Shown: positions 42,282-50,636 of the stretch, piece by piece
Layout of the letters: each line of letters opens with the position of its first letter
Position numbering within the stretch: position 1 is the first letter of the stretch
Assembly: GCF_900113835.1 (NCBI RefSeq)
Contig: NZ_FOQV01000012.1
Span: forward strand, 1 to 64,000
Length of the DNA stretch: 64,000 bases
Direction of reading: 5' to 3'
From: Allobosea sp. OK403
GTDB lineage: Bacteria > Pseudomonadota > Alphaproteobacteria > Rhizobiales > Beijerinckiaceae
Notes under the pieces: generated by a model
Told to the model about the DNA's origin: nothing
The model's database searches: none
The model's input: the letters and a program-made list of their open reading frames with translations, nothing else
Position numbers and translations under genes: made by a program

Positions 42282-43229
42282 CTAGCGGTAGGGTGCCGAC
42301 GAATAACGAATGGCAATGCCGCTGTGGCCGTATCCAAGCGCATCCGACAGAAAAGTAAGTGCCTTTAGACTCTCGACTTTGTCGGCACGGGGGCCGATCA
42401 CGATTTGCTTTACTGGCATAAGGGAGGGGGTAACGCTACTCGACATGTCGAGCGACTTATAGGGTGCGATCCGATTATTCGACGCACGAAAGCGGATATC
42501 TCCGCCAGAAGCCAAAATTCGCCATTCGCGCTCCTCGTGGAAAGCGGGATGTTTGCACTCAAAGGCCACTTCGTGGAGAAACTCGCTCATTCGAAGTTGA
42601 AGCCAAGCGTCAAATGTCATCGATGGATAGCCATAACGAGCAAAGGCCCCTTCGATCGGCGTGAGCGCCCTTACGATCTTGCCGAAATAGTCAGTAATGA
42701 TCTGCTCTTCGGCCACCCCTCCGTAAATCATGCGCTTGAGCGATCCGGTGCCTCCATCGCATAGCGCCCCGAGTTCGCGAGGCTCAAAACCAATGGCGAA
42801 ACCCATGCCGTCGGAGCCGTACGCGCGCCACTGGCTCAACACGTCGCCATCTTCGGAGAAGCACGCGGCATAGCTACTCAGTCCAATGACATTCACACCG
42901 AATTTTGGGGCGAAGTCGGCGACATTCATCAACTGGGTGCGAACGTAGCGTTCAGTTTCACTACTCGCCAATTCGAGATGCCGGGCGACATTGCCGAACA
43001 GCGAAACCAGTTCTTTGCTGTCATTCAAATATCGCGCGTCGGTCGCCCAGACTTGACGATGCTGAAAGATGCTAAGCAGGGCATTCGCGTCACAATAATG
43101 GTACAGCAAGCCAGCAGGAGCTGAGCGTCCTTTTATCGCTTCGAGACCTTCAAAATAGGCAAGCGCAATCGCTTGGGTGACGTCGGCAGGTGGGGGAATC
43201 AGAGAGGCGTTTCCAAGCATCATCAACAT
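42282..43229 (-). CDS. DUF2971 domain protein
   Basis: 315 residues. The DUF2971 pattern is clear: LYHYCDANALLSIFQHRQVW (about 42-61), ARYLNDSKEL (about 65-74), CFSEDGDVLSQWRAYGSDGM then GFAIGF (about 123-150), and HEEREWRIL near 230. The family is abundant in mobile and defence-rich regions; its biochemical role is not established. It lies upstream of the HEPN-like gene on the same strand with about 230 bp between them. The start is Met1 or Met3/4 (MLMM). Confidence 0.75.
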   Translation of the reverse strand: MLMMLGNASLIPPPADVTQAIALAYFEGLEAIKGRSAPAGLLYHYCDANALLSIFQHRQVWATDARYLNDSKELVSLFGNVARHLELASSETERYVRTQLMNVADFAPKFGVNVIGLSSYAACFSEDGDVLSQWRAYGSDGMGFAIGFEPRELGALCDGGTGSLKRMIYGGVAEEQIITDYFGKIVRALTPIEGAFARYGYPSMTFDAWLQLRMSEFLHEVAFECKHPAFHEEREWRILASGGDIRFRASNNRIAPYKSLDMSSSVTPSLMPVKQIVIGPRADKVESLKALTFLSDALGYGHSGIAIRYSSAPYR

Positions 43230-43326
43230 CTGAGCGAAACAATTGCACAGCGCAACTCGCTGTCATTCGCGATTTGGCCCGCAGGCTCCGTCACTTCACT
43301 ACACCGATAGGATGGCGCTGAACTGA

Positions 43327-43369
43327 GTGTCCGCTTGCAGGAAATCGCTCAATGTCCGGAAATGGCGCC
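43327..43369 (+). repeat. Dispersed 45-bp repeat copy
   Basis: AGTGTCCGCTTGCAGGAAAT then CGCTCAATGTCCGGAAATGG. It marks the right edge of the accessory island. Confidence 0.7.
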
Positions 43370-43469
43370 TAGCTGGCTTTGGCAAAAGCCGCTTCCGGGC
43401 CGTCATCGAGCGAGCGGGACGATCGGCCGGCGGGCCGCGGCCCGGCTGCCGGGTCCCATGCACGGCCCT

Positions 43470-44525
43470 TCAGACCTCCACGCCCGCGAGCATTCTGGTC
43501 AATGCTGCCGCCGGCATCGGCCGGGCGAGCGGGAAGGATTGGCCGGCCCAGAGCGGGCTGAAGTCGTCGCGGCCCGCGGCTTCCGCGGCGCCGCGCAGCG
43601 GCCCCAGCATTGTGCCGGCGGTCGGGAAGGGCGGTGCGAGATCGCTGAGCGGTCCAAGCTCCGCCATGGCGCGGTTGACGATGCCGCGCGCCGGCCGGCC
43701 GGTGAACAGGTTGGTGAGCGCGGTCGGCCGCTCGCCCATGCCGAGTGCCTTGCGGTAGACCGGCGAGATCTTCGCCTCGGGCGTGAACAGATAGGCCGTG
43801 CCGACCTGCACGGCGGCAGCGCCGAGCGCGAAGGCGGCTATGACGCCGCGCCGGTCGGAAATGCCGCCGGCCGCGATCACCGGGACGGAGACGGCATCGA
43901 CGACCTGCGGCACCAGCGCGAAGGTACCGATCTGCTCCGACATCTCATCGGTCAGGAAGCTGCCGCGATGGCCGCCAGCCTCGGCGCCCATGGCGATGAT
44001 CGCATCGACGCCGCGCTCGGCGAGCCAGCGCGCCTCGGCGACCGTGGTCGCGGAGGAGAGGATCTTCGCTCCGCTGCGCTTGACGCGTTCGAGCAGATCG
44101 GCTGGGGGCAGCCCGAAATGGAAGCTGACGACCTCCGGCCTGTAATCCTCGACCACGCCTGCCGCCGTCGCGTCGAAGGGTGTGCGCCCCGTGGCGGGCT
44201 TGGGCATGTCGGGGTCGAGCCCGGCCTCGCCATAATAGCCGGCGAGGCGCTTGAGCCAGGCGGCCTGGCGCCCGGGATCATCGGCCGGATTGCTGTGGCT
44301 GAAGAAATTGAGATTGATTGGACGGCGCGTGCCGGCCCGCACCCGGTCCAGCGCCGCCCGCAGCCCGCTTTCGTCATATTGGGCGCTCGGCAGGGAGCCG
44401 AGCCCGCCGGCCTCGCTGACCGCGATCGCCATCTCCGGCGTCGAGGAACCCGCCATCGGCGCCTGGATGATCGGAAGCTCGATGCCGAGAAGCTCGAGCA
44501 GTCGCGTCTGGCTTGACGTGGTCAT
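43470..44525 (-). CDS. Nitronate monooxygenase family (2-nitropropane dioxygenase-like) flavoprotein
   Basis: 351 residues from the ATG at 44525; an upstream ATG at 44540 is also in frame. A TIM-barrel FMN enzyme: IIQAPMAG (residues 19-26), the MGAEAGGHRGS segment with the catalytic His, AAGGISD and GAAAVQVGTAYL (phosphate binding). These oxidise alkyl nitronates or related carbanions with O2. It is monocistronic, between a repeat and a RIME-like element. Confidence 0.88.
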   Translation of the reverse strand: MTTSSQTRLLELLGIELPIIQAPMAGSSTPEMAIAVSEAGGLGSLPSAQYDESGLRAALDRVRAGTRRPINLNFFSHSNPADDPGRQAAWLKRLAGYYGEAGLDPDMPKPATGRTPFDATAAGVVEDYRPEVVSFHFGLPPADLLERVKRSGAKILSSATTVAEARWLAERGVDAIIAMGAEAGGHRGSFLTDEMSEQIGTFALVPQVVDAVSVPVIAAGGISDRRGVIAAFALGAAAVQVGTAYLFTPEAKISPVYRKALGMGERPTALTNLFTGRPARGIVNRAMAELGPLSDLAPPFPTAGTMLGPLRGAAEAAGRDDFSPLWAGQSFPLARPMPAAALTRMLAGVEV

Positions 44526-44584
44526 GGCGGTTTCCTTCAAGGCTGTGCCGCAGACATGATGGGGTCGGGACGCCGGCGAGACCA

Positions 44585-44686
44585 GAGCATGTCCTGCGCT
44601 TCTCCGAAGCGCGGAAATGCTCCAGCTCCTTGTTTTATCGCCTTGTCTTCACGCAAACCGGTGTCCACTTCGCTCGAAAATGCTTA
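44585..44686. repeat. RIME-like extragenic element
   Basis: Contains GCGCTTCTCCGAAGCGC (palindromic), GCGGAAATGCTCCAGCTCC, CTTGTCTTCACGCAAACCGG and CCACTTCGCTCGAAAATGCT. It carries the modules of 14570-14650 and 34527-34588 together and is the most complete copy in the window. Confidence 0.8.
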
Positions 44687-44701
44687 AGGCCCCAACCGGG
44701 T

Positions 44702-45745
44702 TCAAGCGCGATCGACCGCGATGATCGCCTCTGCGAAGGCTGCGGGCGCCTCCTGCGGCGGGTTGTGCCCGACCCCGCCGGAGAGGGTCCTGTGCTGATA
44801 CCAACCCGAGAACTTCCTGGCATAAGCCGCCGGGTCCGGGTGCGGTGCGCCGTTGGCGTCGCCTTCCAGCGTGATGGTCGGCACGGCGATGCTGGGAGCC
44901 TGGGCGAGCCGCTGCTCCAGATCGTCATAGCGCGCCTCGCCCTCCACCAGGCCGAGCCGCCAGCGGTAGTTGTGGATCGTGATGGAGACGTGATCGGGAT
45001 TGTCGAGAGAGGCCGCGCTGCGCGCGAAGGTGGCGTCGTCGAAGGCCCAGCGCGGCGATGCGGTCTGCCAGATCAACCGCGCGAAATCATGCGTGTTCTG
45101 CTGATAGCCGAGCCGGCCGCGCTCGGTCGCAAAATAGTACTGGTACCACCAGTCCTGCTCGGCCTTCGGCGGCAGCGGCATCCGGTTGGCGCTCTGGCTG
45201 CCGATCAGATAGCCGCTGACCGAGACCATCGCCTTGACGCGCTGTGGCCAGAGCGCCGCGACGATGTTGGCTGTCCGCGCGCCCCAGTCATAGCCGCCGA
45301 GCACGGCCTTCTCGATCTTGAGTGCGTCCATCAACGCGATCACGTCGACTGCGAGCGCCGCTTGCTGTCCGTTGCGCGGCGTCGCATCCGACAGGAACCG
45401 GGTCGTCCCGTAGCCACGCAGATGCGGCACGATCACGCGGTAACCTCGGGCCGCCAGCACGGGCACGACATCAATGTAGCTGTGGATGTCGTAGGGCCAG
45501 CCATGCAGCAGGATGACGACGGGACCATCGCTCGGGCCGGCATCGACATAGCCGATCGTGAGAACGCCGGCCTCGATCTGCTTGAGGGCGGGGAAGCCGG
45601 AGGCGCGCGGCGGTGCCGCCGCCGGCTGGGCGATGGCTGGGCTGATCGGGTCAAGCTGCATGGCCGCGAGAGCAGCAGTTGCGCTTGCCAGCAGGCGGCG
45701 GCGGGTCTGGTCGACCGGGGGGAAGCGGGAAGGCTGCATTGTCAT
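44702..45745 (-). CDS. Exported alpha/beta hydrolase, epoxide hydrolase-like
   Basis: 347 residues with a twin-arginine signal (TRRRLLASATAALAAMQ, residues 14-30) and probable cleavage after AIAQPA. The hydrolase core has HGWPYD (oxyanion), the nucleophile Asp153 in GGYDWGARTA and the base His327 in GVGHNPPQEAP. An Asp nucleophile points to an epoxide hydrolase or haloalkane dehalogenase rather than an esterase. It is 63 bp downstream of the DipZ gene on the same strand; a periplasmic redox link is possible but not shown. Confidence 0.85.
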   Translation of the reverse strand: MTMQPSRFPPVDQTRRRLLASATAALAAMQLDPISPAIAQPAAAPPRASGFPALKQIEAGVLTIGYVDAGPSDGPVVILLHGWPYDIHSYIDVVPVLAARGYRVIVPHLRGYGTTRFLSDATPRNGQQAALAVDVIALMDALKIEKAVLGGYDWGARTANIVAALWPQRVKAMVSVSGYLIGSQSANRMPLPPKAEQDWWYQYYFATERGRLGYQQNTHDFARLIWQTASPRWAFDDATFARSAASLDNPDHVSITIHNYRWRLGLVEGEARYDDLEQRLAQAPSIAVPTITLEGDANGAPHPDPAAYARKFSGWYQHRTLSGGVGHNPPQEAPAAFAEAIIAVDRA

Positions 45746-45808
45746 TCTCCTGGGATTGTCTTGCTGGGATTGTCCGGTTGTCTTGAAGCCTGCGCCGGGA
45801 CGACGTTC

Positions 45809-47551
45809 TCAGCCGAAGGTGAAGGCGTAGGCGCGCACGCCGGGATCGAGGAACTCGATCTCGACGGTCCGATCCGTGACCGGGCCGGCCTGGCGCACGA
45901 GCTGGTAGAGCCGCCCGTCGCGGACCGTGCCAAAACCCTGCTCGTCGATGTCTGAACCGTGGCTTGCTCCCGGCTCGGCGCCGTCGATCCTGACGCGAAA
46001 CCGGACCGGGCGGTCGGGCGAGCCCGGAACCAGCACGAGATGCAGGTCACGGGCGTGGACGCGGTAGCGCAGTCCGCCTCCGGCCTGGTTCAGCGCGGCG
46101 AATTCGGGGCCGACCGTCCAGTTGCCCGACAGGCTCCAGGCATTGGCCGGCAGCGCGGCGGGGTGTCGGTATTCGCGCGGCTCGTCCGGAGTGAGCGAGC
46201 CGGGCGAGGCGAAGCGCTCCGCCTTGTCATGGCCCAGATAGGTTTCGGGCGAGCGGAGATTGCTCCAATCCGCTTGCTTCTGGGTGCCCTGGCCTTCGAC
46301 AGGCTGGCTGGGGCCGGCGCTGTCGATCGCATTTGCCTCTGTCAGCAGGCGCCGGATGACCTGCTCGGACTGGTCGTAGCGGCCTTCGCCGGTCGCCTGA
46401 TGGCGGATGCGGCCGTCAGCGCCGACGATATGGATGCCTGGCCAGCCGGCATTGCCGAAAGCCCGCCAGATGCGGAAATCATTGTCGGGCACGACCGGAT
46501 AGCCCAGGCCGAGCGCCATGCTGGCCCCGGCCACATTGTCGCGGTCCCGCTCGAAGGCGAATTCCGGCGCGTGGACGCCGATGACGACGAGCCCTTGATC
46601 CTTGTACCTGTCCGCCCAGGCCTTCAGATGCGGCAGCGCGCGCAGGCAGTTGATGCAGGAATAGGTCCAGAAGCTGACGAGGACGACCTTGCCGCGCAGC
46701 GCCTCAGTGCGCAGCGGTGGCGAATTGATCCAGCCCTGCCTGTCGAGCAGCGCAGCGAGTGGACCAGGTAGCGCATCGGGGACGGCAGCGCCGGCGGATT
46801 GCCCGAAGCCGCCAACGACATTTGCGATACCTGTCATGAGCCTGTTCTCCAGCCTGGAGGTCTGTTCGGCGGAGAGGCGCTGCAGCAGGCTGGTGTCGAG
46901 GCCAAGTGCCAGCAGCGCCACGCTGCCGACCACAGTGGCCCCAGCGAGCCGGCGGGCCCGCTCGACCCAGAGCAGCGATGGCCGCAAGCGGGCGAGGAGT
47001 TGCCGCCCGGCGAGAAGGGCGGCGGCGAGCGAGGTGGCGGCGCCGAGGCCGTAGGCGAGCAGCAATGCGCAGGTCTGCGGGCCGGGCCCGCTCAACGCCG
47101 CGGCGGAGAGGATCAGCCCCAGCACCGGGCCGGCGCAGGGCGTCCAGAGCAGTCCGGTGGCCACGCCGAGGACGACCGAGGAGAGCACGCCCGCCTGTCC
47201 GCCCTGGGCCCGTCCGCCCTCGGCCCATGCCGCCAGCCGCGATCCAGCCCCCACCAGCGGCGAGGAGAGGCGGGCGGCGAGCGCTGGAAAGATCAGGCTG
47301 AGACCGAAGCCGGCGAGCAGGACCAAGGCGACGGCGCGGCCGAAGCGGTTCGCCTGGACAGCCCAGCCCCCGGCGACAGCTGCAAGGCTCGCCACCGCGG
47401 CGAAGGCAAAAGCCAGCCCCAGCAGCATCGGCAAGCCATCTCGACGGAAGGACTGGTTCGCCCGCGCCAGGATGAACGGCACGACCGGGAGGATGCAGGG
47501 CGAGAGGATCGTCAGCACGCCTGCGAGATAGGCTGGGATGAAAAGGGACAT
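45809..47551 (-). CDS. DipZ-like protein: CcdA membrane domain fused to thioredoxin-like domain
   Basis: 580 residues. The N-terminal 230 residues are a CcdA/DsbD-type transmembrane domain with the two redox cysteines in SPCILP (Cys19) and WTPCAGP (about Cys139). A periplasmic thioredoxin-like domain follows with YSCINC (Cys299, Cys302). The last 150 residues form the beta-rich C-terminal domain usual in DipZ. It moves reducing power across the membrane to extracytoplasmic thiols. Confidence 0.9.
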   Translation of the reverse strand: MSLFIPAYLAGVLTILSPCILPVVPFILARANQSFRRDGLPMLLGLAFAFAAVASLAAVAGGWAVQANRFGRAVALVLLAGFGLSLIFPALAARLSSPLVGAGSRLAAWAEGGRAQGGQAGVLSSVVLGVATGLLWTPCAGPVLGLILSAAALSGPGPQTCALLLAYGLGAATSLAAALLAGRQLLARLRPSLLWVERARRLAGATVVGSVALLALGLDTSLLQRLSAEQTSRLENRLMTGIANVVGGFGQSAGAAVPDALPGPLAALLDRQGWINSPPLRTEALRGKVVLVSFWTYSCINCLRALPHLKAWADRYKDQGLVVIGVHAPEFAFERDRDNVAGASMALGLGYPVVPDNDFRIWRAFGNAGWPGIHIVGADGRIRHQATGEGRYDQSEQVIRRLLTEANAIDSAGPSQPVEGQGTQKQADWSNLRSPETYLGHDKAERFASPGSLTPDEPREYRHPAALPANAWSLSGNWTVGPEFAALNQAGGGLRYRVHARDLHLVLVPGSPDRPVRFRVRIDGAEPGASHGSDIDEQGFGTVRDGRLYQLVRQAGPVTDRTVEIEFLDPGVRAYAFTFG

Positions 47552-47695
47552 CGGTGCCCTCTTTCTCAGTGTGAGATTTGCTTAATGCGAGATTTGCGTC
47601 GGCGTGGCGTTGCAAGCCAAGGCCGGGCGGCCACCGCACCCTTGCCGCGCACTCTTGCCGCGATGGGAGTGCGGTCGCCGGAGCCGTGCATCTGG

Positions 47696-48106
47696 TCAGA
47701 GGACGGTAGTCTCCACCTCGATATTGCCGCGCGTGGCCTTGGAATAGGGGCAGGTCTGGTGCGCGGCTTCGACCAGCGACTGGGCGATCTCGGGCTCGAT
47801 GCCGGGCAGGCTGACGTTGAGCCGGGCGCGCAGGAAATAGGCCCCGTCGGTATTGGCGAGATCGATCTCGGCATCGACGGCCGTGTCGGCGGGAAGCCGG
47901 ATCTTGCGTGCGCCGGCGGCAAGGCCGAGCGCGCCGATGAAGCAGGCGGACCAGCCGGTGGCGAAGAGCTGCTCGGGATTGGTGCCGGCGCCCGAGGAAC
48001 CGGGCGAGGAGAGGGCGATGTCGAGACGGCCATCGGAGCTGCGAGCGGCGCCTTCACGCCCGCCGGTGGTGTGGGTCTTGGCGGTATAGAGGACCTTGGT
48101 GGTCAT
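47696..48106 (-). CDS. ohr: Organic hydroperoxide resistance protein (OsmC/Ohr family)
   Basis: 136 residues, typical of Ohr. The catalytic cysteines are Cys55 (GWSACFIGAL) and Cys119 (AHQTCPYSKATRG). It reduces organic hydroperoxides with lipoylated proteins as donor. It is divergent from the MarR-type gene at 48253, and the 146-bp gap carries matching operator-like palindromes; this is the classical ohr-ohrR arrangement. Confidence 0.93.
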   Translation of the reverse strand: MTTKVLYTAKTHTTGGREGAARSSDGRLDIALSSPGSSGAGTNPEQLFATGWSACFIGALGLAAGARKIRLPADTAVDAEIDLANTDGAYFLRARLNVSLPGIEPEIAQSLVEAAHQTCPYSKATRGNIEVETTVL

Positions 48107-48127
48107 GGCGGTGTCCTTTCTATTTTG

Positions 48128-48154
48128 ATCGTATCCGCTTCAATCGGATACGAT
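48128..48154. promoter_or_regulatory. Candidate OhrR operator, ohr side
   Basis: ATCGTATCCG (48128-48137) and CGGATACGAT (48145-48154) form a perfect 10-bp inverted repeat with a 7-base spacer, 22 bp from the ohr start. The right part TCAATCGGATACGATACA (48140-48157) matches the second site at 48196. Confidence 0.7.
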
Positions 48155-48195
48155 ACAAATGGGCGACACGCCCCGGATTGTCAACCCCTTCCGAT

Positions 48196-48213
48196 TTAAT
48201 CGCATGCGATCTA
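48196..48213. promoter_or_regulatory. Candidate OhrR operator, ohrR side
   Basis: TTAATCGCATGCGATCTA contains the perfect 12-bp palindrome ATCGCATGCGAT (48199-48210) and matches 48140-48157 at 13 of 18 positions. It lies 40 bp before the ohrR start, so autoregulation is likely. Confidence 0.65.
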
Positions 48214-48252
48214 TATTGCTCCTGTCCGGCCCATGCCGGCGCGGAGACGTCC

Positions 48253-48723
48253 ATGACCGAATCCAACATGACCACATCAAAGGCCTCTGGCCCAGCAACG
48301 CCGAAGCTCGCCGATTTCATGTGCTTTGCGGTCTATTCGGCCAATCTCGCCTATGGCCGGGCCTATAAGCCGATCCTCGAGGCGCTCGGCCTCACCTATA
48401 CCCAGTGGATCGCGATCGTGGCGCTGTGGGAGGAGGACAACCAGACCGTCAAGAGCCTGGGCGAGAAGCTGTTCCTCGAGTCGAACACGCTGACGCCAAT
48501 GCTCAAGAAGCTCGAGGAGCTGGGCTATCTGCGCCGCCGTCGCGACCCTGACGATGAGCGCCAGGTCATCGTCAGCCTGACCGAGGAGGGGCGCCGCCTA
48601 CGCGAGAAGGGCGCGCAGAGGACATTGGTCAAGGCGACCGGCATGGAGGCCGATGAGTTTGCCGGGACGCAGAAGGCGGTCGTCAAGCTCCGCAACAATC
48701 TGATCAAGCACGCTCAGAAATGA
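48253..48723 (+). CDS. ohrR: MarR-family peroxide-sensing repressor OhrR
   Basis: 156 residues from the ATG at 48253, with GGAGACGTCC in front; a farther upstream in-frame start (48178) would include operator DNA and is rejected. The redox cysteine is Cys24 in DFMCFAVYSANLAYGRAYKP, the hallmark of OhrR. The wHTH is at about 60-120 (VKSLGEKLFLESNTLTPMLK, then RRRDPDDERQV). Oxidation of the cysteine releases DNA and induces ohr. Confidence 0.92.
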   Translation: MTESNMTTSKASGPATPKLADFMCFAVYSANLAYGRAYKPILEALGLTYTQWIAIVALWEEDNQTVKSLGEKLFLESNTLTPMLKKLEELGYLRRRRDPDDERQVIVSLTEEGRRLREKGAQRTLVKATGMEADEFAGTQKAVVKLRNNLIKHAQK

Positions 48724-48855
48724 CGGCTCGCCTCGGGTAGGGGGGATGCAGCGTTCGCGGGCAGCTATCGAAACTGAAAACATGCTTCTCGAAAGCGTGA
48801 TGTCTCGGCGATGTCGGCCCGTGCGAGCTCTCTAACGGCCGTAATCGGCGTGACC

Positions 48856-48936
48856 TGAAAGTCTGCTTCCAGGCAACACGCCAGGTTCCGCGTTTGGCCC
48901 GTTCCAGACTCTGACAACGTCTGCTGTCAGGCATTC
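48856..48936 (+). repeat. Dispersed repeat units, two in tandem
   Basis: AAGTCTGCTTCCAGGCAACA (from 48859) and CAACGTCTGCTGTCAGGCAT (from 48915), about 56 bp apart; both are first half-units. Confidence 0.6.
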
Positions 48937-48969
48937 CGGCGTAGCCGCCGGCCAACGGGCGAGAGTGGC

Positions 48970-50355
48970 TCAACCTGCTCGCTCGAAGGTGATCGTGTGC
49001 TGCAGGGGATCGGCGGATGTCAGCTTGACCCGGATTCGATCGCCCGGCTTGCCGCCTTGCCCGTGAACCCGCGCGACCACGGGCAACTCGCAGAGCTGGA
49101 TGCGCAGGCCGTGCTCGTCCGCATCGGTCACCACTGCCTCGAACGTGGTTCCTTCGCTGCCCTGAAGCATCAGGGCTTCGGCGAGATCGATCACGTTTCG
49201 GTCGATTTGCCCGTCGCGCGCATCGGCCCTCGCCATCACCGCGGGCAATTGTTCGAATGCGGCCGATACCGCCGGCGGCACCGGCTGGCCGTTCGCGACC
49301 GCGAGCGCAGCGCGCACCACATAGCGATCTGCGAGGCGGCGCAGCGGTGCCGAGGCGTGCGCATAGGTCGCCGCCATCGGCGCATGCCAGGGCACGATGC
49401 CGTCGCGATAAGGAACATAGCTTGCACCGCCGCTGGCCCTCCGCACCGCCAGCATGAAGGCGGCGTGGCTGCTGTCGGTGGGATTCAGCGTCTTCTCGAA
49501 CTGGACGAGCGACTGCATGTCCGGCCATGACAATCCCAGGGCACGCGCGGTCTGGCGCAGGCGCTGGACGGCCTTTTGATCCGGTTCCGGCATGACCCGG
49601 AACAGGCCCGTCCGGGCCGCCAGCAGCGCGGCCGCGATTGCGACATTGCTGGCCAGAGACAGGGCGGCGTTCTGCTCCTCGGCGCGCAGGCGCGGGCGGA
49701 AGAGCAATTGGTAGCGGCCGTCGCCGAGAGCGTCGACCTCCTGTTCCGGCGGGTCCACGCGCGCTGCGCCGCGCCGGCTCTCGGCAGCCTCGATACGGCG
49801 GGCGAACTCATCGAAATCAACCGGCAGATCGGCCGCCTTGACCCCGTCATAGGCGAGCTTGGCGATGCTGCGGATGACGGCCCGTTCGGCACCGTCGAGA
49901 TGGGCATTGCCAGCGGCGTCGATCCGGGTGGTGAAGATCACGGCTGGCCGCAGGACAGCGGGCAGGAGGCTCGCTGCGCCCTCGGCGAGAACCGGCGGAT
50001 ACAGCCCGGCCTTGCCGTCCGGCAGATAGAGCGTCGTGCCGCGCTGCCAGGCTTCCCGGTCGACCACGTCGCCATCGTCGACGAACCAGGCGACATCGGC
50101 GATGGCGTAATGCAGCAGCAGATCGCTGCCGCTGCGCTCGATCGTGAAGGCCTGGTCGAGATCGGTCGAGGTCGCGGGGTCGAGCGTGACGAAAGGCCGG
50201 TCCGTGCGATCGACATGCGCGGTCGGCGCGCGATGGGCAGCCGTTTCCGCAGCCGCAAGGACCGCGGGCGGAAACTGCGCGGGCACGCCGAATTGCCGGC
50301 GTATCGCCGCCATTCCGCCGATCAGCGCATTGGTGGAATCAATGAGGGTCTTCAT
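48970..50355 (-). CDS. RNB-domain ribonuclease (RNase II/R family)
   Basis: 461 residues, shorter than RNase II or R because the N-terminal cold-shock domains are absent. The catalytic acids lie in LDPATSTDLDQAF: Asp59, Asp65 and Asp67 match the first three acids of RNase II, while the fourth (Asp210 there) is Gln68. The RNB core runs to about 380 (TYAHASAPLRRLADR), and a short S1-like beta-barrel follows (AVVTDADEHGLRIQL). It is expected to degrade RNA 3' to 5', if the replaced residue is tolerated. Confidence 0.85.
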   Translation of the reverse strand: MKTLIDSTNALIGGMAAIRRQFGVPAQFPPAVLAAAETAAHRAPTAHVDRTDRPFVTLDPATSTDLDQAFTIERSGSDLLLHYAIADVAWFVDDGDVVDREAWQRGTTLYLPDGKAGLYPPVLAEGAASLLPAVLRPAVIFTTRIDAAGNAHLDGAERAVIRSIAKLAYDGVKAADLPVDFDEFARRIEAAESRRGAARVDPPEQEVDALGDGRYQLLFRPRLRAEEQNAALSLASNVAIAAALLAARTGLFRVMPEPDQKAVQRLRQTARALGLSWPDMQSLVQFEKTLNPTDSSHAAFMLAVRRASGGASYVPYRDGIVPWHAPMAATYAHASAPLRRLADRYVVRAALAVANGQPVPPAVSAAFEQLPAVMARADARDGQIDRNVIDLAEALMLQGSEGTTFEAVVTDADEHGLRIQLCELPVVARVHGQGGKPGDRIRVKLTSADPLQHTITFERAG

Positions 50356-50534
50356 CCTGCTCCGCGAGACCTCTGTCGGTTGTCGAGCTGCTGCGAAGCA
50401 GCCAGCGCGAAGGTTCGCAGACTGTTATAGTTGCAACCGTTCAGGCTTCACATGCAACGATCGTGACCGGTGATGTCGAGCGATGCACCTCTGACTGGAT
50501 CGGGTCGGGAGCCGAAGTCAGGAGAGCCCTTGGC

Positions 50535-50578
50535 AACGTCCGTTTTCGGGTAATCGTCCAATGTCAGCTCCTGGCGCC
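50535..50578 (+). repeat. Dispersed 45-bp repeat copy
   Basis: CAACGTCCGTTTTCGGGTAA then TCGTCCAATGTCAGCTCCTG and GCGC. This is close to the consensus. Confidence 0.8.
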
Positions 50579-50636
50579 TCACTGCTACGGACAGCCTAGA
50601 GCTTTGCGGCGCGGCACTGCATTGGAGTGCCCGCGC

